A stretch of 64,000 bases of DNA, taken from NCBI GenBank assembly GCA_030606215.1, contig JAUWGW010000001.1, positions 62,001-126,000 of the forward strand. Direction: 5' to 3'. The notes under the pieces are model-generated. The model worked only from the letters and a program-made list of their open reading frames with translations. It searched no databases and was not told the DNA's origin. The position numbers and the translations under genes are program-made. Source of the DNA: a bacterium (lineage in GTDB: Bacteria > NPL-UPA2 > JAUVJM01). Every line of letters begins with the position of its first letter. Position 1 is the stretch's first letter. Below are positions 40,483 through 49,690 of this stretch, piece after piece.

Positions 40483-42123
40483 CTACTCACATTCCGCTCT
40501 GTCCAACCAACCATCGGGGCTGCTTATCGTTCCCATATCGGGTGACTCTCCAGCCTTTAGAAAAACAGATTTTAACAGCACCCAGTAAGACATACGGTCA
40601 ACCGATGAGTTGTCTGCATTAAGCCGGTACTCCAATCGCACTAATGACTCCGGACACGGATATCGGTCATTGGTAGTAACTGTGCATATCCATCCCTCTG
40701 GACGCAGCCAAAGATCTACTGACTCCTCATCATAAATGAACACTGGCGATACAATTGTATTGCGAGCAAAATTTACCGGGACGTTCAAATCCTCCGGCGA
40801 CATTCTTCTATTCATCACCAGAACTTCTCTTGTGCTCGGGACCATCTTCAGGATGAACAGCGGTGGATCCACTAAGCCAGCAGGTATTATGCGAGCCAGT
40901 TTCGTGGCCAATTCACGCTGCACCAGCGAATCATAAATGTACCATTTGGTAACTCGTAAAGAGGAGAGAGCAAGAATCATCAGCACTACAAAAAATACGC
41001 TGATTCTGATTCGATGATGCCGGATAGCCATAATAAACGTCGCGCCGATTATTGAAATACCAGGAATCGAAGCATACGCAAAGCGACTGAAAAAGTGGCA
41101 AGCCGAGGGCACTCTGCCAATTAGTGCGTAGGGTAATGCGCCCAGTATCGCAAGTAGTACTCCGAATGCAAGCTGCCAAGTAATCAGACTCCTCTGCTTC
41201 AAGTGCGACGTCTTTCTTCGCCTACCCGCTGGCTCCCAAAACCACACAATTAAAAGTCCCAAAACTCCCAAAATAATGATTCCATGCCAGGAAGCCAATT
41301 TAAGCGCGGAACTCAGTGTGTAGCTGACACCATGCAGGTAGTAGCGACCATGCCTGGCCAAATCCTTTAGTAACGGCAACATCGAGAATCTTAGCTGATT
41401 GTAACTTGCATAGTACCCGTAGGGTTTTAACCAGGTAAACTTGGCAATGATAAAAGCAACAGCTATAATCCAAAATGGCATGCAACGCCGGGTCACCTTG
41501 CGAATCCCCTTGCCACTCTGATGCACAAATAGAACTCGTAACGGTTCCAGGAACATAAGGGTTTCAAACGATAAAGAAGTAATAAAAGCTCCCACTGCCA
41601 GGATACTTCCTCTCTTTCGGCCAGAAGACATGACCCAGATGGACAACAAATAACAAAACATGAAAATGTCATAACTGGTATGTACTAAACACCCACGCGC
41701 ATAGTAGAACGGAGAAAGCAAATATATTGCCGCGGCCCAGACAGAAATATCCTGTGTCAAGCGCGGCCGCCGCAAGATCCGGTAGAGAAGAACACCATTG
41801 GCAAGATGACAGACCACGGCAAAGACCCTTGCCAGTATCCCAGCGTGTTGGCCTCCCACTCCATAGAACAGGGCAAGAGGCAGCCAGTAGCCCGGATGCC
41901 GCATCTGCAATGTGTACTCAAATAGTTTATTTAAACCCTCAACCCTTGATACCCAAAACCAGGCCCAATCATCCCAATACATGCCCGAAATAAGGAGAAA
42001 TGGAACATAGATTAGACCACAGGTGATAAATAGCACAGAAACAGCCCGCGGTGTCAGAATGTTTAAACCTCGGTTATGTGTTGATAAAAGGTGTAATCTC
42101 TGTCTGTTAATTTTACCGGTCAT
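40483..42123 (-). CDS. Multi-pass membrane protein, copy B of a tandem duplication
   Basis: I choose the start at 42123 (MTGKINRQRLH), overlapping the upstream gene by 11 bases. The protein of about 546 residues has ten or so hydrophobic helices, with WDDWAWFWVSRVEGL as first loop and HPGYWLPLALFYGVGGQHAGILARVFAVVCHLANG, resembling GT39-type enzymes in layout (acidic first loop, R.H.P pattern). A soluble C-terminal domain follows. It closely matches the upstream gene at 42113-43756 along its whole length. Likely a polyprenyl-linked sugar transferase or glycan modifier. No function is certain. Confidence 0.62.
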   Translation of the reverse strand: MTGKINRQRLHLLSTHNRGLNILTPRAVSVLFITCGLIYVPFLLISGMYWDDWAWFWVSRVEGLNKLFEYTLQMRHPGYWLPLALFYGVGGQHAGILARVFAVVCHLANGVLLYRILRRPRLTQDISVWAAAIYLLSPFYYARGCLVHTSYDIFMFCYLLSIWVMSSGRKRGSILAVGAFITSLSFETLMFLEPLRVLFVHQSGKGIRKVTRRCMPFWIIAVAFIIAKFTWLKPYGYYASYNQLRFSMLPLLKDLARHGRYYLHGVSYTLSSALKLASWHGIIILGVLGLLIVWFWEPAGRRRKTSHLKQRSLITWQLAFGVLLAILGALPYALIGRVPSACHFFSRFAYASIPGISIIGATFIMAIRHHRIRISVFFVVLMILALSSLRVTKWYIYDSLVQRELATKLARIIPAGLVDPPLFILKMVPSTREVLVMNRRMSPEDLNVPVNFARNTIVSPVFIYDEESVDLWLRPEGWICTVTTNDRYPCPESLVRLEYRLNADNSSVDRMSYWVLLKSVFLKAGESPDMGTISSPDGWLDRAECE

Positions 42124-43756
42124 TTTTGTCCAACCAGCCATCGGGGCTGCTTATCATTCCCATATCGGGTGACTCTCCAGCCTTTAGAAAAACAGATTTT
42201 AACAGCACCCAGTAAGACATACGGTCAACCGATGAGTTGTCTGCATTAAGCCGGTACTCCAATCGCACCAATGACTCCGGACACGGATATCGGTCGTGCC
42301 ATGTAACTGTGCATAAGTAGCCTTCTGGACGTCGCAAACCGTCAACGGACTCTTCGTCATAAATGAACACTGGCGATGCAGTTGTATTGCGAGCCAGATT
42401 TACCGGGGCGTTCAGATCCTCCGGGTCCATTCTTCTGTTTAACACCAAAACTTCTCTTGTGCTTGGAACCATCTTCAAGATGAACAGCGGCGGATGCACA
42501 AGATTAGCAGGTATTATGCGAACCAGCTTCATGACCAATTCACGCTGTACCAGCGAGTCATAAATATACCATTTTGTAATTCGTAAGGAGGAAAGAGCAA
42601 GAATCATCATTACTATGAAAAATACACTGATTCTAATTCGATAATGCCGAATGGCCATAATAAGTGCCGCGCCAATTATCGAAATACCCGGGATCGAAAT
42701 ATATGCAAAACGACTATAAAAAGCATAAGACGATGGAACTCTACCAATTAGCGCGTAGGGTAACGCACCCAGTATCGCGAGCAGTGTTCCGAATAGAAGC
42801 TGCCAACCGACCAAGTTGTGCCCTTCCCGGCATTGTGCTTCTTTTCGCCTGCTCCTTCGACTGAAAAGCCACGCGATTAAAAGTCCCAAAACTCCCAAAG
42901 TAATAATTCCAGGCCACGAAGCCAATTTAAGTGCGGAACTCAATGTGTAGCCGACACCACGCAGGTAATAGCGACCATGCCTCGCCAGATTCTGTAACAA
43001 CGGTAGCATCGAAAATCTCAACTGATTATAACTTGCGAAGTCACCATAGGGTTTTAACCAGACAACCCTAGCGACAGTGAACGCAGCAAACATAATCCAA
43101 AACGGCACGCAACGTCGGATAGTGTTGCGGACCCCTTTCCAACCCCGATGCACAAATAGGACTCGTAATGGTTCTAAGAACATAAGGGTCTCAAAGAATA
43201 ATGAAATAATAAAAGCTCCCACTGCAAGCAGATTCCCTCTCCTTCGACCAGAACGCAGGAGCCAGATCGAGAATAGATAAAAGAACATGAAGATGTCATA
43301 AATGGCATGGCTTATAGTTCCACGCGCATAGTAAAATGGAGAAAGCAAATATATTGCCGCAGCCCAGACAGAAATATCACGTGTCAAGAGCGGCCGCCGC
43401 AAGATCCGGTAGAGAAGAATACCATTGACGAGATGACAGACTACGGCAAAGACTCTCGCCAGTATCCCAGCGTGCTCACCCCCAACCCCGTAGAACAGCG
43501 CAAGAGGGAACCAGTAGCCCGGATGCCGCATCTGCAACGTGTAATCAAATAGTCTATCCAGACCCTCGACCCTTGACACCCAGAACCAGGCCCAATCGTC
43601 CCAATAGATGCCCGGAATCAACAGAAACGGGATATAGACTAAACCGCAGGCGATAAATAGTAGAAAGATAGCCCGCGGTGTCATAATAGCTGAATGTCGA
43701 TTATCCAATGCCAGAAATCGTTCGTGTCGAAATAATATCAGATGTGAGAATTTCAT
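42113..43756 (-). CDS. Multi-pass membrane protein, copy A of a tandem duplication
   Basis: The ATG at 43756 overlaps the stop of the Wzt-like gene (ATGA), so I prefer it over the track start at 43819. The protein of about 547 residues shares with copy B the loop WDDWAWFWVSRVEGL, the HPGYW..PLALFYGVGG segment, and almost identical last 60 residues (LVRLEYRLNADNSSVDRMSYWVLLK and onward). Helix count and acidic first loop suggest a GT39-like transferase. It follows the exporter genes, so it may modify the exported glycan. G+C appears higher than in the neighbouring neu genes. Confidence 0.64.
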   Translation of the reverse strand: MKFSHLILFRHERFLALDNRHSAIMTPRAIFLLFIACGLVYIPFLLIPGIYWDDWAWFWVSRVEGLDRLFDYTLQMRHPGYWFPLALFYGVGGEHAGILARVFAVVCHLVNGILLYRILRRPLLTRDISVWAAAIYLLSPFYYARGTISHAIYDIFMFFYLFSIWLLRSGRRRGNLLAVGAFIISLFFETLMFLEPLRVLFVHRGWKGVRNTIRRCVPFWIMFAAFTVARVVWLKPYGDFASYNQLRFSMLPLLQNLARHGRYYLRGVGYTLSSALKLASWPGIITLGVLGLLIAWLFSRRSRRKEAQCREGHNLVGWQLLFGTLLAILGALPYALIGRVPSSYAFYSRFAYISIPGISIIGAALIMAIRHYRIRISVFFIVMMILALSSLRITKWYIYDSLVQRELVMKLVRIIPANLVHPPLFILKMVPSTREVLVLNRRMDPEDLNAPVNLARNTTASPVFIYDEESVDGLRRPEGYLCTVTWHDRYPCPESLVRLEYRLNADNSSVDRMSYWVLLKSVFLKAGESPDMGMISSPDGWLDKNDR

Positions 43757-45027
43757 CCGGCGAACTCCGTTTCCCATTTGAAGTCCGGTCTGATCACACC
43801 ACTTCTTCCATCTGCCCAATGGGATCCTACACCCGCTGTCATATCCACGGAAAACCGAATCAGTTCAAAATCTCGGTAAAGTCGCTGTGCCCCCTTAATT
43901 CCTGTAATTACTCCCAGAACGAATGTTCCATCATTCAGTAAATTCTCAGGGATCGTGCACATAGCAACATAAATCCCCTGTTTCCGATTGTACCAGCCAT
44001 GTTCTTCAGTTCTATCGCGATCAAAGGATGTACAGACCCATTGTCCCTCAGTTGTCTTCAAAGTCAGACCAACGCGTAGATTGGACACACTCTCGGTGAG
44101 CTGATATCGAAACTCAATCTGAAACGGATATCTTGCTAGTACCCGTTCCGAAACCTTGCCTTTATGGTCTAAGATCCGTAGTGACAGCGGCACAAGTAAG
44201 CCCAGGTCGTTAAGGCGTTCCTCTTCCCATTGCCAGATGTACTCACCACTTTCCACTGAGTTACCTTTCAAATACGTTTTCACTACCTCTGCACTGGAGC
44301 CGCGCATCTGAAGACATCCCTGCTCCAGCAAAAGCGTCTGTGGACAGAGGGCCTGAATCACAGCCATATTGTGACTCACAAACAACACAGTTCGCCCCTC
44401 GCCCGTTACATCTTTCATTTTCCCCAGGCACTTCTTCTGAAACTCCACATCCCCCACTGCCAGTACCTCATCTACTAACAGTATTTCCGGTTCAAGGTGG
44501 GCGGCAACGGCAAAGGCAAGACGAACATGCATCCCTGCGCTATAGTGTTTCACAGGAGTATCAATAAACTTTTCTATTTCTGCAAATGATACTATCTCAT
44601 TAAACTTTTTATCTATCTCTCTTTTCTTCATTCCAAGAATAGCTCCATTAAGGTAAATATTCTCTCTTCCCGTAAGCTCGGGATGGAAACCGGTGCCTAC
44701 TTCAAGGAGACTCCCTACTCTTCCACGAATTTCTGCATGTCCTTTCGTTGGCTCAGTTACTCTTGATAAAATCTTGAGTAGTGTTGTCTTCCCCGCTCCA
44801 TTTCTTCCGATAATTCCAACTACCTCTCCTCTTTTGACTTCAAGGGAAACATCCTTCAATGCCCAGATGTATCCTTTTTCTCTTTTTGGAGCTGACTGGT
44901 TCTTGAGCTTCCCAAAGGGCGTGGTGAAAAGTTTAGTTATTTCATCCCTCAATGCTTTGTAAGGAACTTTCTCTCCTATCCTGTATCTTTTGCTTAAATT
45001 TTCTGCGCTGACGGCTACATCATTCAT
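43753..45027 (-). CDS. wzt: Polysaccharide ABC exporter ATPase (Wzt-like)
   Basis: Start placed at 45027 (MNDVAVSAENLSKRYRIG); the track start runs into the upstream repeat. The N-terminal ATPase has Walker A GRNGAGKTTLLKILS, signature YSAGMHVRLAFAVAAH and Walker B ILLVDEVLAVGD, as in Wzt/TagH/RfbE. Residues from about 255 form a beta-sandwich-like C-terminal domain (LNDLGLLVPLSLRILDHKGKV and onward), which in Wzt proteins recognises the glycan end cap. It powers export of the finished glycan with the permease encoded just upstream. Confidence 0.93.
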   Translation of the reverse strand: MNDVAVSAENLSKRYRIGEKVPYKALRDEITKLFTTPFGKLKNQSAPKREKGYIWALKDVSLEVKRGEVVGIIGRNGAGKTTLLKILSRVTEPTKGHAEIRGRVGSLLEVGTGFHPELTGRENIYLNGAILGMKKREIDKKFNEIVSFAEIEKFIDTPVKHYSAGMHVRLAFAVAAHLEPEILLVDEVLAVGDVEFQKKCLGKMKDVTGEGRTVLFVSHNMAVIQALCPQTLLLEQGCLQMRGSSAEVVKTYLKGNSVESGEYIWQWEEERLNDLGLLVPLSLRILDHKGKVSERVLARYPFQIEFRYQLTESVSNLRVGLTLKTTEGQWVCTSFDRDRTEEHGWYNRKQGIYVAMCTIPENLLNDGTFVLGVITGIKGAQRLYRDFELIRFSVDMTAGVGSHWADGRSGVIRPDFKWETEFAG

Positions 45028-45044
45028 TTTCGCCCTCATTCTAA

Positions 45045-45066
45045 CTCCCTCCCACAAAGGGAGAGG
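45045..45066. repeat. CTCCC/GGGAG palindrome between permease and ATPase genes
   Basis: The sequence ctccctcccacaaagggagagg is similar to the stem at 3123-3160 (ccctctcccaccaggggagaggg). It occupies the short space between the two exporter genes. Confidence 0.55.
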
Positions 45067-45075
45067 AAAATTTTT

Positions 45076-45981
45076 TCACACCACATCTGCAAAAGTTTGT
45101 TCCATCTTTCGGAAATAGAGAATTCCACCGATAAGAATCAGAACTATTATCGAAATTGAAACAGCAAGAGATGGTCCCCAGATTGCTCCCTTGCCGAGCA
45201 ATGCTTTCCTAAATCCTTCTATTACTCCTACCATTGGATTAAGCCCGTAAAGAGCTCTCCATCGCTCTGGAACTATAGTGATTGGGTACGCAATTGGAGT
45301 TGCGAAAAGCCAGAGCTGTATTAGAAATCCCACGGCATAACGGACATCCCTGTACTGAACATTCAATGCTGAGAGCCATAACCCTACCCCAAATGCAGTT
45401 ATGATTGACAGAAGCACAAACAGAGGTATTGTCCATATCGCCCCTGTGGGGTAAATATTATAGAAAAACATCATCCCGATAAGGACAGTAAAAGCAATGA
45501 CAAAATCTACCAATCCTCCAAGAACTGAGGATAAAGGTAAGATCAGGCGAGGAAAATATACTTTGGTAATTGTCTGTTGATGTTCCACAAGACTGTTTGT
45601 CGCATGGGTGAGGCTATTTGCAAAATATGTCCAGGGAACAAGTGCACTATAGGCGAAAATCGGATAGGGCAACCCCTCCGAGGGAATTCTCGCAAATTTA
45701 CCAAAGAATAGACTGAAGATCATCATCGTAAAAAAAGGTTGGATAATTGCCCATGCACCACCAATTGCAGTTTGCTTATACCGCACCTTTATGTCACGCC
45801 ATGTGAGGAAGTAGACAAGTTCTCGGTATTCCCACAGTTCTTTGAAATTGAGAAATCGCCAACCATGAGTAGCCCGTATGCAGATTGTTGGAATTCCTCT
45901 CATGGATTCTGTAGGCAAGCTACAATTCCCTCCACGAACTCGCTTTTTTTTAGAATCAAGTAAACTCACTTTTCTTTCCAA
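45076..45981 (-). CDS. wzm: Polysaccharide ABC exporter permease (Wzm-like)
   Basis: The 301-residue protein has a cytoplasmic N-terminal stretch and the ABC-2 membrane domain: YFLTWRDIKVRYKQTAIGGAWAIIQPFFTMMIF, LVPWTYFANSLTHATNSLVEHQQTITKVYFPRLILPLSSVLGGLVDF and RYAVGFLIQLWLFATPIAYPI. These are signature segments of O-antigen and capsule exporters. It exports lipid-linked glycan across the inner membrane with the Wzt-like ATPase. It overlaps the upstream small membrane gene by 26 bases. Confidence 0.93.
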   Translation of the reverse strand: MERKVSLLDSKKKRVRGGNCSLPTESMRGIPTICIRATHGWRFLNFKELWEYRELVYFLTWRDIKVRYKQTAIGGAWAIIQPFFTMMIFSLFFGKFARIPSEGLPYPIFAYSALVPWTYFANSLTHATNSLVEHQQTITKVYFPRLILPLSSVLGGLVDFVIAFTVLIGMMFFYNIYPTGAIWTIPLFVLLSIITAFGVGLWLSALNVQYRDVRYAVGFLIQLWLFATPIAYPITIVPERWRALYGLNPMVGVIEGFRKALLGKGAIWGPSLAVSISIIVLILIGGILYFRKMEQTFADVV

Positions 45982-46480
45982 AAACTATCAGCTTCATTGT
46001 TACTATAATTTTTGCTATCAACAACATCATGGGATTGCCAACATAATATCTGTCATTTTTGCATATTATCTGACCGTTATTAATTAACCTATTCATTCTT
46101 TTCTCAATAATCTCTTTAGCACTGTACCGTTCCAGAATTTCTGACATAGCGAGCCCTTCCTTAGAATCATATAATTCTCTTAATATTCTAATCCTCCGCG
46201 CTGTTTCCCCAAGATTTATAAAATGAAAATATCCGTATCCTAAAGCTGAATATGTAACAATATTAACAAAAGTAGAAGGCGCATTTCCTGGCAAAGATAA
46301 AGAAAGTTGCTTAAAACAATACAATTCAACAATTAACAAACTGAACATTCCAGCCGTGAAACCAACAAAAATAGACTTTAATACACTAAATCCAGTAATA
46401 TAGCGACAACAGCAAACCTGACATACTACATTTACTCCAAAGCCGATGATAGGCGAAAATGCATGTAGACAATTCATCAT
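45956..46480 (-). CDS. Small membrane protein with cytosolic helical tail, unknown
   Basis: The 174-residue protein has hydrophobic segments in its first half (VLKSIFVGFTAGMFSLLIVE and TFVNIVTYSALGYGYFHFI) and a soluble C-terminal half (ARRIRILRELYDSKEGLAMSEILERYSAKEIIEKRMNRLINNGQIICKNDRYYV) that looks like a winged helix ending with a short hydrophobic tail (LLIAKIIVTMKLIVFG). It matches the next gene upstream in size and layout, and so appears to be a diverged paralogue. Both precede wzm/wzt. I do not recognise a named family; a membrane-bound regulator or an export accessory are guesses. Confidence 0.6.
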   Translation of the reverse strand: MMNCLHAFSPIIGFGVNVVCQVCCCRYITGFSVLKSIFVGFTAGMFSLLIVELYCFKQLSLSLPGNAPSTFVNIVTYSALGYGYFHFINLGETARRIRILRELYDSKEGLAMSEILERYSAKEIIEKRMNRLINNGQIICKNDRYYVGNPMMLLIAKIIVTMKLIVFGKKSEFT

Positions 46481-46493
46481 ATCAACAATTTTG

Positions 46494-47018
46494 TCAACCG
46501 CCCCTCTGAACTTTTCCTATAAGTCTCCGATATGCCACAAATATACGTGCTATAAAAATACCTTTTGGCTTAAGCTTGTATGTTTCTCTATCCAAGCAAA
46601 TCATTCCTCCGGCAACGAGATCTCTTAGTCTCGGCAGTATCAGAACATCATTGCTCATTTCTTGCTCAAGCGTATTTTTGTCTAATCCATTAGAACCCGC
46701 TTTAGCAATATTCATCACCATTACAAGCGAAGGGCTATCTACCTCTAACGCAGAATAAGTAGCTATATAAGCCGTGGTTAAAGAGACAAAGAAAAAAGAA
46801 AGTTGGAAATATTCATAGGTGGTCGTGGGAGCAGGCAAGCCCAAAATTGTAATATAAGCTGAAGATTTCCACAAGATTAAAAAACCGATTATCATAGTGC
46901 CAAAGAATATCTGTACCAATGCTTTTGTTTGATTTTGAGGTAAACGGATTTTCCAAATAGTAAGATGGATAAAAAATGCAATAAAAATTAAGCCTGTGCC
47001 GTAGAATAATACGTTCAT
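46494..47018 (-). CDS. Small membrane protein, paralogue of the neighbouring gene, unknown
   Basis: Also 174 residues, with four hydrophobic segments (LFYGTGLIFIAFFIHLTIW, ALVQIFFGTMIIGFLILW, YFQLSFFFVSLTTAYIATYSALE) and a C-terminal section LVMVMNIAKAGSNGLDKNTLEQEMSNDVLILPRLRDLVAGGMICLDRETYKLKPKGIFIARIF. The last part reads like a winged helix (two helices, then a beta hairpin ending in LKPKG). Same length and same order of parts as the gene at 45956-46480, 13 bases away. Possibly they form a heteromeric membrane complex. Function unknown. Confidence 0.6.
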   Translation of the reverse strand: MNVLFYGTGLIFIAFFIHLTIWKIRLPQNQTKALVQIFFGTMIIGFLILWKSSAYITILGLPAPTTTYEYFQLSFFFVSLTTAYIATYSALEVDSPSLVMVMNIAKAGSNGLDKNTLEQEMSNDVLILPRLRDLVAGGMICLDRETYKLKPKGIFIARIFVAYRRLIGKVQRGG

Positions 47019-47040
47019 AAAAGACTCAATGTTAAATTCT

Positions 47041-48537
47041 TTATCTCTTAAGAGGTCTCATTGCCTCATACAGAAATAGTTTAGTAAAAGAGCATAATAT
47101 TCTAAATCCAAATTTTATCAAGTAAGACCACTCTTCTGGATTGAGATACCATCTTTCCGGCAGAGTTAGCCAACCGGCAGGGCCAATCCTCTCTTTCAAA
47201 ATCTTAAATATACTCTGCGGGCGAAATGAATAAAGAAGATTATACTTCAATATATCGTGGCTAAGTTCTTTCTGGGAAGCTGTAAGAGGGACGTAAGCCA
47301 GGGGAGTTTCCTTAAAGGGTGATTCTACAAGCGTTCCGCACGCGTTGAGGTTCTCCCAATTATTGCCAGGATTTAACCTATTTTCTTCTTTTGCTATCTC
47401 GTACAATTTTGTTCCGGGATAAGGCGTGGCGTTATTGAATCTCACGTAATCTAAAGCTAATTCCTTGGCAAGTCTATATGCCGCTTTTCTCTCTTCCTTG
47501 GTCTCTGTTGGAAGCCCCAATATAAATGTACCTGAGACCTGGAACCCAAATCTTTTTGCTAATTTGACTCCTTCTATTACTTGTTGTACAGTTTCTCTCT
47601 TATCAATTAGTTTCATTAATCTTTCCGATGCTGTCTCTATTCCAAAATGAATAGTTCTAAAGCCAGCCTCTCTAAGGGACTGTAAAACTTGTTCACTAAC
47701 TGTGTCCCCCCTTGCCTGACAGTCAAAAATTGCCTTTTTGTGAAAATCTTTTTGTACCATCATCTCACAAAGATGCATAATTCTTTTCTTATTCATGAGA
47801 AAAGAATCATCTACAAATGTAATATAAGGACGGTTGTATTTATATATAAGCTCTTCTATATACTGAATAACAAGTTCAGAGGGGAAAAATCTGTATTTTC
47901 TTCCTGATATACTGCGCTGACTGCAGAACATGCAATTATAGGGACACCCTCGAGAACTAGCAATAAAACCTAATTCGTACCTATCTGAATACTGCTCAAA
48001 TAAATAGTAGGGAAACTTAGGCATCTTTTCTAAATCTGGCAATTGCGCTCGCTCATTATTAACAATAAACCCATCTTTGCGAAAAGAAATGCCTTTTATA
48101 CTGCTATAATCTTCATTATTCTTTATCCTTTCATATAATAAATTTAGAATTTCCTCACCTTCACCGCAAACCACTATATCTATGTTTCTATCTCTTAGAA
48201 CCTCCTCTGGCAAAACAGTTGGATGCATACCGCCCAATATAACTTTACCATCAGGATATTTTGTCTTTATAATGTGTGCTAACTCGTGAGCTCTGCCGAT
48301 ACCCGCTGTCAAACATGATAAGCCAAAAATGTAAGGTTGCTCGAGCCCTTTGACGTATTTGCCAAGCATCTCATCAGACACACACACCATTTCCTCATCC
48401 AATATTCTGACTGTCTTACCATGCTCAATAAGATAACCTGCAAGATAACCTATGCCAATAGGAACGCTCACAGGAACATACCTTGAAAATCCACCTAATT
48501 TTTGCTTACGATTATAATCGGGATTAATCAATATCAT
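47041..48537 (-). CDS. B12-binding-domain radical SAM protein
   Basis: The 498-residue protein has an N-terminal cobalamin-binding-type domain (YVPVSVPIGIGYLAGYLIEHG, VILGGMHPTVLPEEVLRD) and a radical SAM core with the cluster motif in SRGCPYNCMFCSQ (CxxxCxxC), followed by FHFGIE-like and GTFILGLPTETKEE segments. Members do methylations, ring closures or rearrangements. In glycan clusters they may add a C-methyl group to a sugar or modify a lipid carrier. It is one of four radical SAM genes within 8 kb. Confidence 0.92.
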   Translation of the reverse strand: MILINPDYNRKQKLGGFSRYVPVSVPIGIGYLAGYLIEHGKTVRILDEEMVCVSDEMLGKYVKGLEQPYIFGLSCLTAGIGRAHELAHIIKTKYPDGKVILGGMHPTVLPEEVLRDRNIDIVVCGEGEEILNLLYERIKNNEDYSSIKGISFRKDGFIVNNERAQLPDLEKMPKFPYYLFEQYSDRYELGFIASSRGCPYNCMFCSQRSISGRKYRFFPSELVIQYIEELIYKYNRPYITFVDDSFLMNKKRIMHLCEMMVQKDFHKKAIFDCQARGDTVSEQVLQSLREAGFRTIHFGIETASERLMKLIDKRETVQQVIEGVKLAKRFGFQVSGTFILGLPTETKEERKAAYRLAKELALDYVRFNNATPYPGTKLYEIAKEENRLNPGNNWENLNACGTLVESPFKETPLAYVPLTASQKELSHDILKYNLLYSFRPQSIFKILKERIGPAGWLTLPERWYLNPEEWSYLIKFGFRILCSFTKLFLYEAMRPLKR

Positions 48538-48560
48538 TTATCTGTGATGTTGGCACAAAA

Positions 48561-49667
48561 TCATATAAAATTTATATGCAGTGGGGGGGCACCTTTCGGT
48601 TCTTCAAGAATGGCATTTCCGTGTTTCAAATCCCAGAGGAACTCATTTACCTTATGTTGAAGACACAGGGTGCCACACATCGTTTTGGCATCAAACTTAT
48701 TCGAAGCGATAAAATTCATAACCTCCCAATAACGCTCACTCTGCCAGACCTCCTTGAAAGATGTATCCACTATATTGCCAATATGAAATCTTTTATACTT
48801 TTTATTGAACAGCATACCGCAAGGGGCAACAAGTCCTGAGCCAGAAAATTGCGTAATAAAAGGTGGGCCGAAACACCGGGAATACTTACGCTTCCCACTA
48901 CTTAAAATCTTAGACCATTTCACCTTCATTAAATATCCGTTCTCAGCGTAAGTCTCTGCTCTTTTTAAAACATCAACTAACTTGAAGTACTCAGAGTAAT
49001 CTATTCCTAAACTTCCCTCCTCATCATCACTGCAATGTTTAATAATCGCATAGTCAACTCCCAATTCCTTGCCAAGTTTAGCAAAAGGAATAATCTGATC
49101 AGAAAATTCAGGCATTAAAACCATCTGTATACCTATGGTGACAGAAAGCTCTTTCTCTTCCTTTATTTTTACACATGTCTTTATTGTATTATATACTTTA
49201 TAAAAATATTCTTTTTTACAACCCATTATTTGACTATAGCGAGAAGGTTCTGCGGCGGAGATATTGAACCTGAGATAAGTTAAACAAGGCAAGAGTTCTT
49301 CCAACTTTTCATCTTTCACTAAATAACCGTTCGTTCCTAATGCCATATCTAAACCATTTGCCCTGCCTCTTAAAACAGCATCATATAGATGGGGAGAACA
49401 GGTGCTTTCTCCGTCACTTACAAAACTTATAGCTTTTACCCCAATCTCGGTGGCATCGTCGAGAAACCTGAAAATCACATCTTTTGTCATCCTCTTCTCA
49501 TCGTTAGCCTGCAGTTGACCATAACAATAAATACATCTATAAGTGCAGCGTCTGGTCAAAGCACAATCAATAGTGACGGGAGCTATTCTTTCTCCCCTTA
49601 ACCAAGCTTCCACCCTTTCCTTATGCCATGCCAGTTTGTGCCCATCAAGAATCAATTCAGCAGCCAA
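48561..49667 (-). CDS. Radical SAM protein with C-terminal cysteine region, PLHxNFI-tail type
   Basis: The 368-residue protein has an N-terminal segment LDGHKLAWHKERVEAWLRGERIAP, the radical SAM motif in CALTRRCTYRCIYCYG and a SPASM-like C-terminal region (CFGPPFITQFSGSGLVAPCGMLF, MCGTLCLQHKVNEFLWDLK). It ends PPLHINFI. The gene at 52497-53564 has the same beginning (IDSHKLIYHPRRVADWLDGK) and the same end (PPLHVNFI), so the two are paralogues placed around the E1 genes. Substrate unknown; no short peptide gene is seen nearby, so I do not assume peptide maturation. Confidence 0.86.
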   Translation of the reverse strand: MAAELILDGHKLAWHKERVEAWLRGERIAPVTIDCALTRRCTYRCIYCYGQLQANDEKRMTKDVIFRFLDDATEIGVKAISFVSDGESTCSPHLYDAVLRGRANGLDMALGTNGYLVKDEKLEELLPCLTYLRFNISAAEPSRYSQIMGCKKEYFYKVYNTIKTCVKIKEEKELSVTIGIQMVLMPEFSDQIIPFAKLGKELGVDYAIIKHCSDDEEGSLGIDYSEYFKLVDVLKRAETYAENGYLMKVKWSKILSSGKRKYSRCFGPPFITQFSGSGLVAPCGMLFNKKYKRFHIGNIVDTSFKEVWQSERYWEVMNFIASNKFDAKTMCGTLCLQHKVNEFLWDLKHGNAILEEPKGAPPLHINFI

Positions 49668-49690
49668 AGTAATTTCCCTCTCTCAGGCAT

